Shown here piece after piece: positions 5,082 to 8,014 of a stretch of DNA of 8,014 bases (position 1 is the stretch's first letter; each line of letters opens with the position of its first letter). The stretch is taken from the NCBI GenBank assembly GCA_934402125.1, contig CAKRTY010000062.1:1-8014 (forward strand), in the 5' to 3' direction. The notes under the pieces are model-generated. The model did not search any database. It was not told the DNA's origin and worked only from the letters and a program-made list of their open reading frames with translations. This DNA is from an uncultured Anaerosacchariphilus sp. (GTDB lineage: Bacteria > Bacillota > Clostridia > Lachnospirales > Lachnospiraceae). The position numbers were made by a program, and so were the translations under genes.

Positions 5082-7637
5082 ATGAACAGAAAGTGGGTAG
5101 CGCTGCTGACGGCAGCCGTAATGCTCGGTACAGCGCCGGGCATGCAGGTGTGGGCAGAACCGGAAGAGAAGGTAGAGACAGATAATAAAGCCGCGGATAC
5201 GGCTGCACAGGCAGAGACAAAGAAAGCCGCGGATACGGCTGCACAGGCAGAGACAAAGAAAGACGCGGATACGGCTACACCAACAGAGACAAAGAAAGTC
5301 GCGGAGGCCGCTGTACCGGCAGAGATAGAAGCAGAGATAAATGGCAGTGTCTCATCGGCAGAGGAGCTTATGCAGGTGGCGGAAGCGATCAATGACGGAA
5401 GCTACACTGGAAGTATCACACTGGAAAACAATATAGATTTAAGCAATCATACAAACTGGCCCGGAATCGGAAAGAGCGACTATCAATTTAAAAACACCTT
5501 CAACGGACAGGGGCATACCGTTACCCTTCCGGGAGGAAAGGCTTCCCTGATCAATTACGCAATCAACGCCACGGTAAAAGACGTGGTCGTAGACAGCGCA
5601 AAGCCGATCCGGGAGAGCGGATACTGCGGAGCAGGCTGCGTGGGCGGAGTTGTCGCTCATATGGAAGGCGGCTCGATCGAAGGCTGCGGAAATCTGGCCA
5701 CCATAGAAGGCGCTACGAAATGGGTTGAGCAGGAACATGGAGCTTACGCAGGCGGTATCGCAGGCTACGTCCGGGGAACCGAGATCAGTCAGTGCTGGAA
5801 CGCCGGAACCGTAGACGGAAAGAAAGCATACTACGCAGCGGGAATTGTGGGCTATGCCCTGGCAGATGAGCAAGATAATAGTAAGAAAAGCAGTATTTCC
5901 CGGTGCGCGAATATGGGAGCGGTAAGCGGAATCCGCTGCGGTGGAATCGCAGGCGGACTGGCTCATGGAAGCACGATCTCGGATTGCAGCAACAGCGGAG
6001 CCGTAACCGGCACTACGTGGGCGGCAGGAATTGTGGCGGAGGTTCCCAAGGGAATAGTGCAAGCCACATTGAATACCGGAACGGTAGGTTGCGACATCGA
6101 AAACCAGAAACAACCGGTGATCGGACACCATGAAAATTTACATACGTTTTTGAATAGCTACTATGACAAGAAGGATTGGCCAGGAGACTTTAACGGATTA
6201 CGAAGGACAACGGAAGACCTGGCCGACGGGGAAGTAGATGGGTTGATTGATACTCAGGGCTGGATTCTGAACAAAAGCTTTTATCCCTATCAGTCCGCGG
6301 GCGGCGATCGCGCAAAAGCCCAGGCGGCGGCAGCCTATGTGACGACAGAGAAAGATGGAACAGCCTATCTGAATCTGAGTACAGAGGGAAGCTGGACGCA
6401 TAACAAAACGCCGTTGAACTTTGGAAACACCTGTACGCTAGAGAACGGAGATATCCTGACCTACATCTATGGTAATTATAAAAAGAGCATAAGATGGTCC
6501 GGCGGTGAAAAGACTGCTCGCGTTATGTTCGGCGCTCCGGCGGAAGACAAAGACAGCCTGACCTTTAAAGTAAAGGTTGACAATACAGTTGTAGACCCGG
6601 GAACGGACGACGTATATGAGATTCCTTACGGAAGCCAGGTGGAGATTCAGCTGGCGTCTGAAGGCGTAGCAGTGTCTACGGACACTGCGGTCTGGGAAAA
6701 GATGGGACTTAGCCTGTCCGGAAACGGCCTTACCTTAAGAGGAACGAACAGCAAAACGCCCACGGACGATCTGGTGAGCGCTGCCGTCTATGGAAGCGAT
6801 CCGACAGAAAGAACCTGGAAAAAAGGAACCCTGAAGCTTCGGAGCGTGAAAGCCCTGCCCCAGGTGAATGGATTGGACTTCCCGGGAAGTGTTCTGGAAG
6901 ACGGCGAAGACGGCGTAGCGACTCTCACCTACAGCGGATCTGCCATTCAGGTCGGGATCGTTCTGAAAAAAGACCAGAAAAATCTGGACGTGGAGAACAT
7001 GAGCGTCAGATGGTATGTGGGCGAGGTGAACCGGGACAATCCGGAGCAAAATACGCCAACCGGAACAGAGGAGGGCGCAGCAAAAAAAGGCGGCGCGCCG
7101 GTCCATGCAGGAGACTATTACGCAGAGGTCTATTATCCCGGAAATGAGTATTATGAAGCCCTGGATATGACGAAGGGCAGCGTCAGCCCGGTGAAAATAC
7201 AGCAAAAGCCTCTGACAGAAGCGATGTTCGCAGCAACAGACTGGAATACCCCGGAACTTCTGAATCAGGAAGAAGCGAAGAAACCGGTCACCGGAACAGA
7301 TGGCGGAAGAAAACTGGTAAAGGATACGGACTATACGGTGAAGTATTCTTATGCTGATAAGCTTGGTACATGCCGGGTTACCATTACCGGTCAGGGCAAT
7401 TATCGCGGCGAGGTGAGAGGTTTCTATCAGATTACCATGGGAAGCTATCCGATTAAGCTTAGTCCCAATGTGAAAGAACCCTATGTCCTGGGCGGAGGAC
7501 CCAACGGGCCGAGACCGAATGTATACTGGATCCTGAAGTCACAACAGCCCACAGTAAAGTACCGGGACGGAATTACGTTCTGGGTTTCTGATGAGGGAAG
7601 CTATGAGTTTACAGAGGTCACAGAGACAGAGCAGTAA
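5082..7637 (+). CDS. Secreted GLUG-repeat surface protein
   Basis: Predicted 851-residue exported protein. Residues 1-25 form a Sec signal peptide (basic MNRK, hydrophobic core, probable cut after VWA). Residues 36-83 are four 12-residue tandem repeats rich in A, T, K and E, probably a flexible stalk. Residues about 85-185 begin with a segment seen before GLUG regions (ENNIDLSNHTNWPGIG). Residues about 187-336 carry five GLUG-type repeats, for example GGIAGYVRGTEISQCWNAGTVDG, which should build a beta-helix-like rod; four have a Cys in the C-x-N position. A less defined middle part is followed by Ig-like or MBG-like modules at about 593-706 and 709-786, the last including YTVKYSYADKLGTCRVTITG. 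The C-terminus has no LPXTG motif, transmembrane helix or SLH or choline-binding repeat, so the mode of attachment is unclear. It may be released or held by a partner. The stop overlaps the ribosome site of the next gene. A role in adhesion or envelope interaction is inferred only from architecture. Confidence 0.85.
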   Translation: MNRKWVALLTAAVMLGTAPGMQVWAEPEEKVETDNKAADTAAQAETKKAADTAAQAETKKDADTATPTETKKVAEAAVPAEIEAEINGSVSSAEELMQVAEAINDGSYTGSITLENNIDLSNHTNWPGIGKSDYQFKNTFNGQGHTVTLPGGKASLINYAINATVKDVVVDSAKPIRESGYCGAGCVGGVVAHMEGGSIEGCGNLATIEGATKWVEQEHGAYAGGIAGYVRGTEISQCWNAGTVDGKKAYYAAGIVGYALADEQDNSKKSSISRCANMGAVSGIRCGGIAGGLAHGSTISDCSNSGAVTGTTWAAGIVAEVPKGIVQATLNTGTVGCDIENQKQPVIGHHENLHTFLNSYYDKKDWPGDFNGLRRTTEDLADGEVDGLIDTQGWILNKSFYPYQSAGGDRAKAQAAAAYVTTEKDGTAYLNLSTEGSWTHNKTPLNFGNTCTLENGDILTYIYGNYKKSIRWSGGEKTARVMFGAPAEDKDSLTFKVKVDNTVVDPGTDDVYEIPYGSQVEIQLASEGVAVSTDTAVWEKMGLSLSGNGLTLRGTNSKTPTDDLVSAAVYGSDPTERTWKKGTLKLRSVKALPQVNGLDFPGSVLEDGEDGVATLTYSGSAIQVGIVLKKDQKNLDVENMSVRWYVGEVNRDNPEQNTPTGTEEGAAKKGGAPVHAGDYYAEVYYPGNEYYEALDMTKGSVSPVKIQQKPLTEAMFAATDWNTPELLNQEEAKKPVTGTDGGRKLVKDTDYTVKYSYADKLGTCRVTITGQGNYRGEVRGFYQITMGSYPIKLSPNVKEPYVLGGGPNGPRPNVYWILKSQQPTVKYRDGITFWVSDEGSYEFTEVTETEQ
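5187..5330 (+). repeat. Four 36-bp tandem repeats coding a 12-residue stalk
   Basis: Units start at 5187, 5223, 5259 and 5295. The first two are identical in DNA and encode KAADTAAQAETK. The third (KDADTATPTETK) and fourth (KVAEAAVPAEIE) diverge progressively. The in-frame unit length means copy number can change without a frameshift. Confidence 0.85.
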
Positions 7638-7642
7638 AGGAG
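7636..7642 (+). promoter_or_regulatory. Ribosome binding site of the FecR gene overlapping the previous stop
   Basis: AAAGGAG starts within the TAA of the GLUG gene (7635-7637) and ends 7 bases before ATG 7650. Translational coupling of the two exported proteins is likely. Confidence 0.65.
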
Positions 7643-7649
7643 AGCGGAT

Positions 7650-8014
7650 ATGATAAGAATACACAGAAGTCGGAAAGCTCTGCTGGCGCTGGCCCTGAGC
7701 CTTATGATGGGCTGCCTGATTCCGACAGAGAGTATGGCGGCTAAGCCGGAAAAGACAGAGAAGACGACGGAAAAAGCCACGCAGGAGGACGGCACCAGAC
7801 TGGAGGCCGGAGAGAAGGCCGGAAGTGAGACAAAGGGCAAGTCCCTGGTTCTGGAACGGACTGAAGGCACCGTGGAGATAGAAAACGCCAAGGGTAAGGT
7901 CATCGATCTAAGGGAAGGCGCAAAATTATATAACGGATATGAGATTACCACAGAAGAGGGCTACGCCTGGCTGAGCCTGGACGAAACCAAGCTAATCAAG
8001 CTGGACTGGTACTC
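7650..8014 (+). CDS. Secreted FecR-domain protein (partial, 5' end)
   Basis: The frame is open from ATG 7650 to the window edge and gives 121 residues of a longer protein. It begins with an export signal: MIRIHRSRK, then a hydrophobic stretch ALLALALSLMMGCL and a probable signal peptidase I site near SMAA (about residue 31). A short K/E/T-rich linker follows (about 33-67). Residues about 68-120 match the FecR domain: LVLERTEGTVEIENAKGKVIDL, then a glycine-marked strand-turn pattern (REGAKLYNGYEITTEEGYAWLSLDETKLIKLD). In Gram-negatives FecR relays a surface signal to a sigma factor. In Clostridia such domains occur in secreted or membrane proteins of mostly unknown role. The start is 12 bases after the GLUG gene stop, so the two are almost certainly co-expressed. 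Anything after residue 121 is outside the window, so further domains are unknown. Confidence 0.78.
   Translation, partial: MIRIHRSRKALLALALSLMMGCLIPTESMAAKPEKTEKTTEKATQEDGTRLEAGEKAGSETKGKSLVLERTEGTVEIENAKGKVIDLREGAKLYNGYEITTEEGYAWLSLDETKLIKLDWY

Noticed and set aside
5439..6131. 230-codon minus-strand frame opposite the GLUG repeats
   Set aside because: It follows the repeat composition of the GLUG gene in reverse and lacks a ribosome site.
7690..7730. Lipoprotein signal in the FecR protein (LMMGC)
   Set aside because: The residues before Cys (Met-Met-Gly) do not fit a normal lipobox, and a signal peptidase I site (SMAA) follows. A secreted form is more likely, though lipidation is not excluded.

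Overview
The window looks like chromosomal DNA of a gut Clostridia bacterium, most likely Lachnospiraceae. Supporting signs are strong AGGAGG-type ribosome binding sites, AT-rich intergenic promoters with near-consensus sigma-A hexamers, moderately GC-rich genes, and the gene types themselves: an Rpn-type PD-(D/E)XK nuclease, a YegS/DAGK lipid kinase, a GLUG-repeat surface protein and a FecR-domain protein. No species can be named from the sequence alone.

Layout. (1) Positions 1-72 hold the last 23 codons of an unidentified + strand gene, followed by a hairpin terminator. (2) Positions about 79-1511 form a self-contained block: a hairpin-rich leader of roughly 450 nt, an Rpn-family nuclease/putative transposase gene (520-1434), and a 25-bp terminator stem. 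The core of that terminator, 34 nt, is identical to the hairpin at the start of the block, so the nuclease gene lies between two copies of the same palindrome. This is the best candidate here for an inserted or mobilised unit. (3) Positions 1526-3252 hold two minus-strand lipid genes, a YegS/DAGK-type lipid kinase followed by a PAP2-family membrane phosphatase. Each has its own promoter, and the two promoters share the same hexamers, spacing and extended -10. (4) From 3357 to the window end, a divergent + strand operon encodes an MBL-fold hydrolase, a GAF-domain protein, a secreted 851-residue GLUG-repeat protein and the start of a secreted FecR-domain protein. Gaps are 8 to 45 bp, each gene has a Shine-Dalgarno site, and there is no terminator between them.

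How the genes may work together. The lipid kinase and PAP2 phosphatase are plausible opposing activities (phosphorylation versus dephosphorylation of lipids) at the cytoplasmic membrane. The + operon joins two cytoplasmic proteins of signalling type with two exported proteins. The MBL enzyme belongs to a fold that includes cyclic-phosphate phosphodiesterases. The GAF domain carries an NKFDE-like residue set, known from GAF domains that bind cyclic nucleotides. A nucleotide-signalling and envelope-sensing module is therefore a reasonable hypothesis, but no cyclase or transmembrane partner is visible; it could lie downstream of the window. No tRNA, rRNA, CRISPR array or complete insertion sequence was seen.
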